Shown piece by piece: positions 1 through 7,054 of a stretch of DNA of 39,746 nt (positions within the stretch are counted from its first letter, which is position 1; the number at the start of each line of letters is the position of its first letter). The position numbers and the translations under genes were made by a program. Source of the DNA: CAZNPW01 sp964575185 (GTDB lineage: Bacteria > Pseudomonadota > Alphaproteobacteria > Rhodobacterales > Rhodobacteraceae); the NCBI GenBank assembly GCA_964575185.1, contig CAZNPW010000028.1, forward strand, positions 1-39,746. The letters run 5' to 3'. The notes below the pieces were generated by a model. It saw only the letters and a list, made by a program, of their open reading frames with translations. It was not told where the DNA came from and searched no databases.

Positions 1-650
1 CAGGTGCCTTCGCCGGGGGTGCCCCGGTCGCTTTCGGACAGGTGGATGTAGCGCAGGTGGTCGCGCGCATCGAGGATGCCGTTGCCCGCGCCCTTCTCCT
101 CGATGTTCATGTGGTAGGTGTCGAGGTGGATGAAGATGTTGTCCGATCCCACGCGCTCGATCATCTCGCGCGCCTGCCAGCCGGTGTTGATGAGGTGGTT
201 CTCGTAGCGGTTCACCGGCTCGATCCCCAGGGGAATGCCACGCGCCTTCGCATGCGCAGCGGCGGCCGCGAGCGCCCGCGCGACGTTGTCGTATTCGGCC
301 GCGGTCGGCGGAACGCCGGTGCGCTCGCCGATGCCGCCGAAGGTCACGCCCGACAGCGCCTCGCCCCCCATCTCGACCGTCAGGTCGATGGCGCGGGCCA
401 GGTGCGCCACCGCGGCGTCGGGGTTCACGCTGGCCCAGGCCCCCTTCGGCAGGCCGAGCGAGCAGACCGCCCGCATCCCCGCCTTCTCGAGCAGGCGCCG
501 GGTGTGGGACGCATCGACGATGCCCGGATTGTGCAGGCTGATCTCGATGAAGTCCATCTTGTAGCGGACGGCCTCGGCCACCGTGCGCTCGGCACCGGCG
601 CGGGTCCAGTTCATGGTCCACATGGATGTATGCACGCCGAAGCCCTTCAT
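1..650 (-). CDS. Sugar 3-epimerase-like TIM-barrel enzyme (3' end beyond window)
   Basis: This is the N-terminal 216 residues of a sugar phosphate isomerase/epimerase family (AP_endonuc_2 fold) protein; the C-terminus lies outside the window. The sequence resembles D-tagatose/D-psicose 3-epimerases. The visible motif IEPVNRYE (residues 143-150) would carry the first metal-binding and catalytic Glu, HLDTYHMNIEE (175-185) the Asp/His ligands, and YIHLSESDRG (201-210) a further metal-binding His; the last catalytic Glu of the family would be past the edge. The family interconverts ketoses at C3 using a divalent metal. ATG at 650 follows the upstream permease stop by 3 bases, so the gene is the last visible member of the binding protein-ATPase-permease operon and presumably acts on the imported sugar or polyol. 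The exact substrate cannot be read from sequence; other isomerases and inosose dehydratase-like enzymes share the fold. Confidence 0.85.
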   Translation of the reverse strand, partial: MKGFGVHTSMWTMNWTRAGAERTVAEAVRYKMDFIEISLHNPGIVDASHTRRLLEKAGMRAVCSLGLPKGAWASVNPDAAVAHLARAIDLTVEMGGEALSGVTFGGIGERTGVPPTAAEYDNVARALAAAAAHAKARGIPLGIEPVNRYENHLINTGWQAREMIERVGSDNIFIHLDTYHMNIEEKGAGNGILDARDHLRYIHLSESDRGTPGEGT

Positions 651-653
651 GGC

Positions 654-1616
654 TTACCCCTTTCGGTGTCGATTGTCGGACCATCGCCCTGCGGCCCACC
701 GCAGGATCATGACGGCTATCAGGAACAGGCCCCAGACGGCGGTGGCAAGATGCTGGTTCGCGCCCAGCAGGTTCAGCCCGGACGACAGGACCTGCAGCAC
801 CACCAGCGCCAGGACGACGGGCAGCACGCGGCCGAAGCCGCCGAAGGGATCGACGCCGCCGAGGAAGCAGGCGAGCACGGTGATGAGGAGCAAGGCCTCG
901 CCGTGACCGACGCGCACGGAGTTGAACCGCGACAGCATCAGGATGCCGGCGATGGCGCACATCAGACCGGACAGCGCGTAGATCAGGATGATCGTGCGTT
1001 TGGTGTGCAGCCCGGCATAGGCGGCCGCGCGCAGGTTCGACCCGATCATCCGGGCCGCGAACCCGTGGCGGGACCGCGAGAGCAGGAAATGCCAGGCGAC
1101 GGCGCAGAGGGCGAACAGGATCAGGGGCACGGGGATGCCCACGACGTTGCCGTGCCCGATGACCGCGACGAAGGGCGGGAAGCCCGAAATGTCACCGCCC
1201 CGGGTCAGGAACTCTCCCAGCCCGCGCAGGAAGATCATCATGGCAAGCGAGACCAGGATCGGGTGCGCGCCGACAAAGGCGATGACCGCGCCGGTGACCG
1301 CGCCCGACAGCGTGCCGACGCCGAGCGCCATTAGGCTTCCCAGGGCGAAGGCCCCGATGCCGGCTTCGACGCCGCCGTAGGCGTTCAGCGTCCAGGCCAG
1401 CGTCAGGCCGGAGATGTTGGCCGTGTAGATGATCGCCAGGTTGAACCCGCCCGATATGATCGGGATCAGCATGGCCAGCGTCAGCAGGCCGAGCTCGGGC
1501 AACTGGTAGGCGATGGAGTTGAAGTTCGCCGCGGTCAGGAAGTTGGGCGCGGTCAGGCCGAAAACCGCGACCACGAGCGCCAGGAAGCCCAGCAGGCCCG
1601 GCACCTCGCGGCTCAT
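654..1616 (-). CDS. Sugar ABC transporter permease (second)
   Basis: Integral membrane permease of the CUT2/RbsC type (BPD_transp_2), 320 residues, with about eight to ten hydrophobic segments. Typical features are the N-terminal PNFLTAANFNSI stretch, the FVGAHPILVSLAMMIFLRG segment in the middle and the VLSSGLNLLG segment near the C-terminus. ATG at 1616 overlaps the TGA of the first permease (ATGA), so the two are translationally coupled and probably form a heterodimeric pore. The open frame continues far upstream of 1616, but that part is a shadow of the first permease. The protein would carry the sugar across the inner membrane with the ATPase at 2583-4064 and the binding protein at 4196-5191. 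Confidence 0.92.
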   Translation of the reverse strand: MSREVPGLLGFLALVVAVFGLTAPNFLTAANFNSIAYQLPELGLLTLAMLIPIISGGFNLAIIYTANISGLTLAWTLNAYGGVEAGIGAFALGSLMALGVGTLSGAVTGAVIAFVGAHPILVSLAMMIFLRGLGEFLTRGGDISGFPPFVAVIGHGNVVGIPVPLILFALCAVAWHFLLSRSRHGFAARMIGSNLRAAAYAGLHTKRTIILIYALSGLMCAIAGILMLSRFNSVRVGHGEALLLITVLACFLGGVDPFGGFGRVLPVVLALVVLQVLSSGLNLLGANQHLATAVWGLFLIAVMILRWAAGRWSDNRHRKG

Positions 1617-2590
1617 CGCTTGACCAGCCGGGAAAGGTCGAGGTTCGACGTGCTGATCGCGACCAGGATCACCACGCCGATCACCATCTTGAAGGCAAAG
1701 GGCGAAACGCCGAGCAGGTTCAGTCCGTTCTGCGTCACCGCGACCAGCGCCACGCCGAGAAGGCAGCCGAGCACGGTCCCTCGTCCGCCGCCCAGCCGCG
1801 CGCCGCCAAGCACCACGGCGGCCAGCACGTCCAGTTCGCGCCCGATCAGGGCATTCGGCACCACCTCGCGGGTGATGTTGGTCTGCATCAGCCCGGCGAT
1901 GCCCGCCATCATGCCGCACCAGCCGAAGGCGATGGCCTGCATCCCGCCCGGGCTGATCCCCGCCCGCCGCGCGCCCTCGGGGTTGTCGCCGAAGGCGTAA
2001 AGCTGCCGGCCCGTCGTGGTGCGGCGCAGCAGCGCCCAGGTCGCGGCCATGCAGGCGGCCATGACGGCGGGTGCCAGGATGATCTCGGACCAGACGCCGT
2101 CCGCGCCCTGGCGTTCCCAGAGGATCACCCGGGCCGACCACCATGCGGGCAGGTCGTAGAGGAACCGCCCCGAGGAGAAGAACATCAGGAGGCCGAAGAA
2201 GGCATTGAACGTGCTGATCGTCACGACGATCGAGATGATCCGGAACTGGTGGATCAGGAATGCGTTCACGAGCCCGAGCGACAGGCCGAGGCCGCCCGCG
2301 ACGAGAAACCCGATCGCCCAGTTGCCGCCGCCGATCGCGGCGAAGACGTAGACCGCGAGGTATTGCACCACGCTCGCCGCGACGGCGAAGGAGATGTCGA
2401 TCCCGCCGGCCACAAGCACGACCAGCAGCCCCACGGCCCAGATGACGTTGACGGCGTTGTTGTTCAGCAGCGAGGTCAGGTTGACGGGGGTCAGGAACTC
2501 GGGCGAGGCGACCCCCAGCCCGGCGACCATGACGGCCAGCACGATCAGCAGTTTCGCTTCGGTCGGGTAGGCGCGCAGGAGATCACGCAT
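1613..2590 (-). CDS. Sugar ABC transporter permease (first)
   Basis: CUT2/RbsC-family inner-membrane permease, 325 residues. It opens with MRDLLRAYPTEAKLL, followed by hydrophobic segments such as VIWAVGLLVVLVAGGIDIS and the conserved cytoplasmic loop GRQLYAFGDNPEGARRAGIS, which contacts the ATPase in this family. ATG at 2590 was chosen because it gives the usual family N-terminus and overlaps the end of the ATPase gene (stop 2583-2585) by 8 bases; the open frame upstream is a shadow of the ATPase gene. The next permease starts inside its stop codon. The two permeases are clearly different in sequence, consistent with a heteromeric membrane channel. Confidence 0.93.
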   Translation of the reverse strand: MRDLLRAYPTEAKLLIVLAVMVAGLGVASPEFLTPVNLTSLLNNNAVNVIWAVGLLVVLVAGGIDISFAVAASVVQYLAVYVFAAIGGGNWAIGFLVAGGLGLSLGLVNAFLIHQFRIISIVVTISTFNAFFGLLMFFSSGRFLYDLPAWWSARVILWERQGADGVWSEIILAPAVMAACMAATWALLRRTTTGRQLYAFGDNPEGARRAGISPGGMQAIAFGWCGMMAGIAGLMQTNITREVVPNALIGRELDVLAAVVLGGARLGGGRGTVLGCLLGVALVAVTQNGLNLLGVSPFAFKMVIGVVILVAISTSNLDLSRLVKR

Positions 2591-4064
2591 AGACGACGGC
2601 CTCCAGCGCCGGAACATCCGTCCTGCGCGGATCGTGTTCGCCGACGATCCGGCCGCCGGCCATGTGAAGGATCCGGTCGGCGTTCTGCCAGACTTCGGCA
2701 ACCTCGTCGGAAATCAGCAGGATCGCCAGCCCCTTGTCCGCAAGGCCGCGGACGATGCGAAAGATGCCGGCGCGTGCCCCGACATCGACGCCAACCGTCG
2801 GGCTGTCGAGGATCAGCACCCGCGGCTCCGTGGCCAGCCACTTCGCGAGGACGATCCGCTGCTGGTTCCCCCCCGACAAGGTGCCGACGGGGTCGGAGGG
2901 TCGGCCGATCTTCACCGCCAGCTCCCGCACCCAGTGGGCGAGCAGCGTCGCCTGCCTGGCGGGCGACAGGAGCCCCAGCACGCCGCTCAGCCGCCCGAGC
3001 ACCGCCATCGCGGCATTGTCGGAGATCGACTGCGGCTGGATCAGTCCGAGCGTGAGCCGGTCCTCCGACACGTAGGCGACCCCGGCCGCAATGGCGTCGC
3101 GGTTGGACCTGAACCGCACCTCGCGGCCGTCGAGCCGGATGGACCCCGCCTGCGGCCGGGTCATGCCGAACAGGCTGTGCGCCAGTTCGGTGCGCCCGGC
3201 CCCGATGAGCCCGGTCAGCCCCAGCACCTCGCCCCGACGGAGCGTCAGCGACACGTCGCGGTATTCGGTGCCGCGCGACAGTCCCACCACCTCCAGCACC
3301 GCCGTTCCCGGGATGGCGCGGGCATGCGCCGACAGATCGGGCGTGTTGCCGGTCATCCGTTCGGTGAGCCGGGATTGGGTCATCCCGCGGGTCGGGTAGA
3401 CGCCGACAAGGCGGCCGTCGCGCAAGACGGTGACGCGGGCCGAGATCTCCAGCACTTCGGCCAGGCGGTGGCTGACGAAGACGACCGCCACGCCTTTCGC
3501 CGACAGCCGCCGCACCGCGGCAAGCAGGACGTCCGTCTCGGCCTGGGTCAGACTCGCGGTCGGCTCGTCCATGAAGATCAGCCGCGCCTCGGACACCAGT
3601 GCGCGGGCGATGGCGACGATCTGACGCTGCGCGATCGGCAGGGTGCCGAGCGACGCCCCGAGGTCGAGCGTGACCTCGAGTTGGGCGAGCGCCCGTTCCG
3701 CAGCCGTCCGCAGCGCAGCATGGCGGACCAGGCGTGGCGGGGCGCCGAGCAGCGTCTCGAAGGCGATGTTCTCGGCCACCGTCATCTCGGGAAACAGCGC
3801 CAGGTCCTGCCAGATGACGGCGATGCCCGCATTTCGCGCCACCATCGGCGTGATGCGGGTGACGGGCTGCCCGAACAGTTCCATCACCGCGCCGGGTTCC
3901 GGCTGGTAGACCCCCGTGGCGATCTTGATCAGCGTGGACTTGCCGCAGCCGTTCTCGCCCGCCAGGCAGTGCACCTCGCCGGCCTCGACGGTGAAATCCA
4001 CCGCATCGAGCGCGCGCACGCCACCGAAGATCTTGGAGATGTTCTGGAACCGGATGGCAGACAT
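2583..4064 (-). CDS. Sugar ABC transporter double ATPase
   Basis: Cytoplasmic ATP-hydrolysing subunit of a CUT2 (RbsA/MglA-like) importer, 493 residues with two nucleotide-binding domains. NBD1 has Walker A GENGCGKST (from residue 36), a degenerate signature around LPIAQRQ and Walker B LIFMDEPTASL. NBD2 has the degenerate Walker A GLIGAGRTE, without the Lys, as is usual in this family. It also has an intact LSGGNQQ signature and a Walker B reading LILDSPT, so the catalytic Glu is replaced by Ser. ATG at 4064 begins MSAIRFQNISKIFGG, the usual family start; the reading frame upstream is open but not homologous-looking. The gene ends 8 bases inside the first permease gene. It is separated from the binding-protein gene by 131 bases holding a strong stem-loop. 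Confidence 0.94.
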   Translation of the reverse strand: MSAIRFQNISKIFGGVRALDAVDFTVEAGEVHCLAGENGCGKSTLIKIATGVYQPEPGAVMELFGQPVTRITPMVARNAGIAVIWQDLALFPEMTVAENIAFETLLGAPPRLVRHAALRTAAERALAQLEVTLDLGASLGTLPIAQRQIVAIARALVSEARLIFMDEPTASLTQAETDVLLAAVRRLSAKGVAVVFVSHRLAEVLEISARVTVLRDGRLVGVYPTRGMTQSRLTERMTGNTPDLSAHARAIPGTAVLEVVGLSRGTEYRDVSLTLRRGEVLGLTGLIGAGRTELAHSLFGMTRPQAGSIRLDGREVRFRSNRDAIAAGVAYVSEDRLTLGLIQPQSISDNAAMAVLGRLSGVLGLLSPARQATLLAHWVRELAVKIGRPSDPVGTLSGGNQQRIVLAKWLATEPRVLILDSPTVGVDVGARAGIFRIVRGLADKGLAILLISDEVAEVWQNADRILHMAGGRIVGEHDPRRTDVPALEAVVYA

Positions 4065-4120
4065 GGGAACCCGTGGGCGGCGCGGGCCACCCTGCAAAGG
4101 CGACGGAGGAAGCCTGGGGC

Positions 4121-4149
4121 GGGATGGGGCGGCCAGTCCGCCCCATCCC
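4121..4149 (-). terminator. Strong stem-loop between binding-protein and ATPase genes
   Basis: GGGATGGGGCGG (4121-4132) and CCGCCCCATCCC (4138-4149) form a perfect 12-bp stem with a 5-base loop. It lies 46 bases after the binding-protein stop and 56 bases before the ATPase start, in the direction of transcription (minus strand). No T-run follows, so it is not a textbook intrinsic terminator. In many ABC operons a stem-loop here protects the 3' end of the binding-protein mRNA and lowers downstream expression; that role is inferred. Confidence 0.6.
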
Positions 4150-4195
4150 TGTGGCCGGGCGGGAGCGGCCCGGCCGGTCGCGCCGCAGGGCCCGG

Positions 4196-5191
4196 TCAGA
4201 GGCCCATGTCGGCCAGACCGTCCACCGTCTCGGCGTTGATGGCCACCAGGTTGTTGGTGATGATGTCCCGGTTGGCCACGTCGGGCGTCACCACGCCGAG
4301 GCCGGAGATCTCGGTGCCAGCGACGATCTCGACGCCGTCGACCAGCATCTTGCCCAGGGTGACGAAGACTCGCCCGGCCTCCATCGGGTTCCACATGAAG
4401 CCGCCCGAGATGGCCCCCGACTTCACCAGTTCGCGCCCCTGACCCGGCGAGAACGGACCGATGACATGGACCGTGCCGACCATCCGCCGCTCCTCGATCG
4501 CACGCCCGGCACCGATCGGGCCCTGGCTGCCGAAGGCGAGGAACCCGGTCAGGCCCGGATTTGCCGCCATCAGGTCGAGCGCGGTCTTGCGGCTGTCATC
4601 GACGTTCTCGGCGACGCCGTATCGTTCGCCGATCAGCTTCATGTCCGGGTAGTTCGCGGCCAGATAGGCAATCGCCGCATCGGCCCAGGCGTTGTGCAGC
4701 GGCACCGTCAGGCTGCCGACGAAAACCGCATACTCGCCCTTGCCCCCCATCTTTTCGGCCAGCAGCTTCGCGTGGGTTTCGCCGAAACCCTGCGCCGAGG
4801 CCATCTCGAAGTCCCAGTCGACGTTCTTCAGGCCGGGGCCCTCGTGCGCCACGACCCTGATCCCGGCCTCCATCGCCTTCTGCAGGACCGGCTCGAGCGC
4901 CGCCTCGTCGTTCGGCACGACGCCGATGACGTCTACGCCACGGGCGATGAGATCCTCGATCGCGCGGACCTGCAGGGCAGGGTCGGCACTGGTCGGGCCG
5001 ATCATCTCGGCATCCATGCCAAGGGCCGCACCCTGCTCCCTTATTCCCTGTTCCATCGCGTTGAACCAGGGGATGCCGCCGATCTTCACGACGACGCCCA
5101 TGGTGGGCCTTTCCTGGGCCGCGGCGGGCAACCCGAAGGTGCCGGCAAGGGCCACGCCACCCAGAAGGGTGCCGAATGTCCGTCTGTCCAT
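4196..5191 (-). CDS. Periplasmic sugar-binding protein of ABC transporter
   Basis: Substrate-binding protein of the Peripla_BP_4 (RbsB-like) type, 331 residues. The start MDRRTFGTLLGGVALAGTF has a twin-Arg and a hydrophobic core with a likely cleavage after PAAA (residue 25), so export may use the Tat route; Sec is also possible. The mature part has the usual two-lobe pattern, for example PWFNAMEQGIREQG, VDVIGVVPNDEAALEP and VVAHEGP. ATG at 5191 is supported by GGGGAGGAAG just upstream on the minus strand; the longer open frame is a shadow. It is the first gene of the operon and is divergent from the LacI-type regulator. It would present the sugar to the two permeases. The ligand is unknown; rhizopine, polyol and ribose binders look alike. 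Confidence 0.93.
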   Translation of the reverse strand: MDRRTFGTLLGGVALAGTFGLPAAAQERPTMGVVVKIGGIPWFNAMEQGIREQGAALGMDAEMIGPTSADPALQVRAIEDLIARGVDVIGVVPNDEAALEPVLQKAMEAGIRVVAHEGPGLKNVDWDFEMASAQGFGETHAKLLAEKMGGKGEYAVFVGSLTVPLHNAWADAAIAYLAANYPDMKLIGERYGVAENVDDSRKTALDLMAANPGLTGFLAFGSQGPIGAGRAIEERRMVGTVHVIGPFSPGQGRELVKSGAISGGFMWNPMEAGRVFVTLGKMLVDGVEIVAGTEISGLGVVTPDVANRDIITNNLVAINAETVDGLADMGL

Positions 5192-5251
5192 GTCTTCCTC
5201 CCCTTGTCCGCCAGAATGGCGGTTTTCCGCGACGAGCCTTCCTGCCCGTTT

Positions 5252-5269
5252 TGCACCATCGGTTGTGCA
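5252..5269. promoter_or_regulatory. Candidate LacI-type operator 1
   Basis: TGCACCATCGGTTGTGCA is an 18-base imperfect palindrome (14 of 18 positions symmetric) with the central CG usual for LacI-family operators. It lies 61-78 bases upstream of the binding-protein ATG, in the leader or promoter of the sugar operon. Its left half TGCACCATC matches operator 2 at eight of nine positions. Binding by the neighbouring regulator is inferred. Confidence 0.55.
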
Positions 5270-5352
5270 TCCAGGCGGAAAATCAGCGGCATCCGATGCC
5301 GGCTTGCGCCGCCAAGCTGACTTTCGCGCTTCGGACCCTGTGCCGCACGGCT

Positions 5353-5370
5353 TGCACAATCGATCTTGCC
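5353..5370. promoter_or_regulatory. Candidate LacI-type operator 2
   Basis: TGCACAATCGATCTTGCC shares the left half TGCAC(A/C)ATC and central CG with operator 1; its right half is weaker. The centres of the two sites are 101 bases apart. It covers the -35 element of the regulator promoter proposed at 5366-5395, which would allow autorepression. The function is inferred from position and similarity only. Confidence 0.5.
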
Positions 5371-5395
5371 AAGCGAAACGCATCCAGCCTAGAAT
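5366..5395 (+). promoter_or_regulatory. Candidate sigma-70 promoter of the LacI-type regulator
   Basis: TTGCCA (5366-5371), an 18-base spacer and TAGAAT (5390-5395) each match the consensus hexamers at five of six positions. The start of transcription would be near 5402, giving a leader of about 19 bases before the ATG at 5421. Confidence 0.5.
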
Positions 5396-5420
5396 CGTCA
5401 AGAAGAATGTTCGCCTGCCG

Positions 5421-6533
5421 ATGGCCCGCGCCGCAATGTCACCGTCCCGCAAGGCCACGATCTACGACATCGCCCGCCTGTCCGGAACCTCGGCATCGAC
5501 CGTCAGCGCGGCGCTGTCGGACACCTGGCGCGACCGCCGCATCAGCGCCGCGAAGGTCGAAGAGATCCGCGAGATCGCGACGGCGCAGGGCTACAGCACC
5601 AACATGCAGGCACGCGCCCTGCGGCAGGCGCGGTCGGGCCTGGTCGGCATGATCATCCCCGAACACGACAACCGCTTCTTCGCGTCGCTGTCGCACGCCT
5701 TCGAGGCGAGTGCCAGGGATCGCGGACTTGTGCCGGTCATCGCAAGCACGCTGCGCGACCCGCGCGAAGAGCAGAGGGTGATCGGGACCCTGATCCGCTA
5801 TGCGGTCGAATATGTCCTCATCGCCGGCGCGACCGACCCGGCGGCGATCCATGACCAGTGCCGGATCGCCGGCCTGCGCCACGTCTTTGTCGACCTGCCG
5901 GGGATCGGCGCGCCCTCGGTGATCTCGGACAACCACGCCGGCGCGGCGGCGCTGGCCCGGCGGATGCTGGCGGACGGGCCGGTGCTGGACGGCACGCCCC
6001 GCGGGCGGATGCATTTTCTGGGCGGTATCGCGGCCGACCACGCCACGCGCGCAAGGATCGCGGGGTTCCGCGCCGTGATGGCGGAGGCCGGGCTGCCGGT
6101 GGCCGACGATCAGGTGATCGCCTGCGGCTATGCGCCCGCACAGGCGGCTGCGGCGCTGGCGGCGCTGCACCGGCGGCTCGGGGGGCTGCCCGGCGGTCTG
6201 CTGCTGAACTCCATGACCGTCTTCGAGGGCGCCTTGCAGCATTTCGTCACCCTGCAGGCCGACGACCTGCGCGCGACCGTCTTCGGGTGCTACGACTATG
6301 CGCCGCTGGGTGCCTGGCTGCAATTCCCGGTCCACATGGTGCGGCAGAACGCGGCTGCGCTGGTATCCCGGGCCTACGAGATGATCGAATCCGGCCTGCG
6401 CGGCCCGGTGGTCGAGGAGGTTCTGCCCGACCTGATCCCGCCACGGACGGTTCCGGCCCTGCCGTCCGAGGCCGAACCCCCGTCGCGGGGGCAACGCGAC
6501 ATCTTCCGCGGCAGGCGGCGCCCGCCGCCGTGA
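5421..6533 (+). CDS. LacI-family transcriptional regulator
   Basis: DNA-binding repressor, 370 residues. The N-terminal helix-turn-helix is visible as KATIYDIARLSGTSASTVSAAL (split here only by prose: residues 11-32), followed by a hinge region around QARALRQARSGLVGMIIP and a periplasmic-binding-protein-like ligand domain (about 60-345). It is divergent from the sugar transport operon, the usual place for its local regulator, and two LacI-type dyads lie in the 229-base spacer. ATG at 5421 was chosen because it gives a short N-terminus before the HTH and fits the promoter at 5366-5395; ATG at 5436 is an alternative. The C-terminal tail after residue 350 (GQRDIFRGRRRPPP) is unusually Arg- and Pro-rich and extends past the family's usual 330-345 residues. 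The ligand is unknown. Confidence 0.93.
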   Translation: MARAAMSPSRKATIYDIARLSGTSASTVSAALSDTWRDRRISAAKVEEIREIATAQGYSTNMQARALRQARSGLVGMIIPEHDNRFFASLSHAFEASARDRGLVPVIASTLRDPREEQRVIGTLIRYAVEYVLIAGATDPAAIHDQCRIAGLRHVFVDLPGIGAPSVISDNHAGAAALARRMLADGPVLDGTPRGRMHFLGGIAADHATRARIAGFRAVMAEAGLPVADDQVIACGYAPAQAAAALAALHRRLGGLPGGLLLNSMTVFEGALQHFVTLQADDLRATVFGCYDYAPLGAWLQFPVHMVRQNAAALVSRAYEMIESGLRGPVVEEVLPDLIPPRTVPALPSEAEPPSRGQRDIFRGRRRPPP

Positions 6534-6672
6534 CGGCGAGCGGCCGCCGTCGCCGCGGCCGAGCGGTGACCTGACGATGGCGCGGGTCGGGGCCCGCATC
6601 GACGGCCAGACGCGCACGCCCGGTGCAGCCGCGCCGCCGTCCGGCCCCGCCATCCCGGCGCAGAAAAGGGTG

Positions 6673-7053
6673 TCAGCCCCCGGCGACCGTCCGCAGCGCG
6701 GCCATGTCGGCCAGCATCTTGTCGGCGGTATCGCGGTCGCCCATGGCGGCGGCCGCCTCGCGGGCCTCGGCCGCGAGGCTGTCCCACAGCGCCGCATCGG
6801 CCTCGGCCAGCGGGACCGCGCGTTCGGCCAGCACCGACACGCCCTGCGCGGTGATCTCGGCGAAGCCGCCGGTCACGATGAACGCGGTCTGCTGTCCGCT
6901 ACCGACCGCCCGCAGGATGCCCGGGCGCAGCGTGGTGATGGTGGGGGCGTGCCCGGCCATCGCCGTCAGGTCGCCGTCGGCGCCGGGGATCTGCACCTCG
7001 GTCACCTGCGACGAGGCGAGACGGCGTTCGGGGCTCACGAGGTCGAACTGCAT
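6673..7053 (-). CDS. atpC: ATP synthase F1 epsilon subunit
   Basis: Epsilon subunit of the F1 sector, 126 residues. The N-terminal beta-sandwich domain is clear (MQFDLVSPERRLASSQVTEVQIPGADGD is typical; seen across residues 1-28), including GHAPTITTLRPGIL and VTGGFAEI. A short C-terminal helical part follows. It couples rotation of the central stalk to catalysis. It is the last gene of atpHAGDC, starting one base after the atpD stop. Its 3' end faces the LacI-type regulator across a 139-base GC-rich spacer in which I see no classical terminator. Confidence 0.95.
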   Translation of the reverse strand: MQFDLVSPERRLASSQVTEVQIPGADGDLTAMAGHAPTITTLRPGILRAVGSGQQTAFIVTGGFAEITAQGVSVLAERAVPLAEADAALWDSLAAEAREAAAAMGDRDTADKMLADMAALRTVAGG

Positions 7054-7054
7054 C

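Noticed and set aside
1617..2144. A longer permease or fusion protein in the frame that ends at 654
   Set aside because: The upstream part is an Arg/Gly-rich shadow of the other permease gene. ATG at 1616 overlaps the preceding stop and begins a normal permease.
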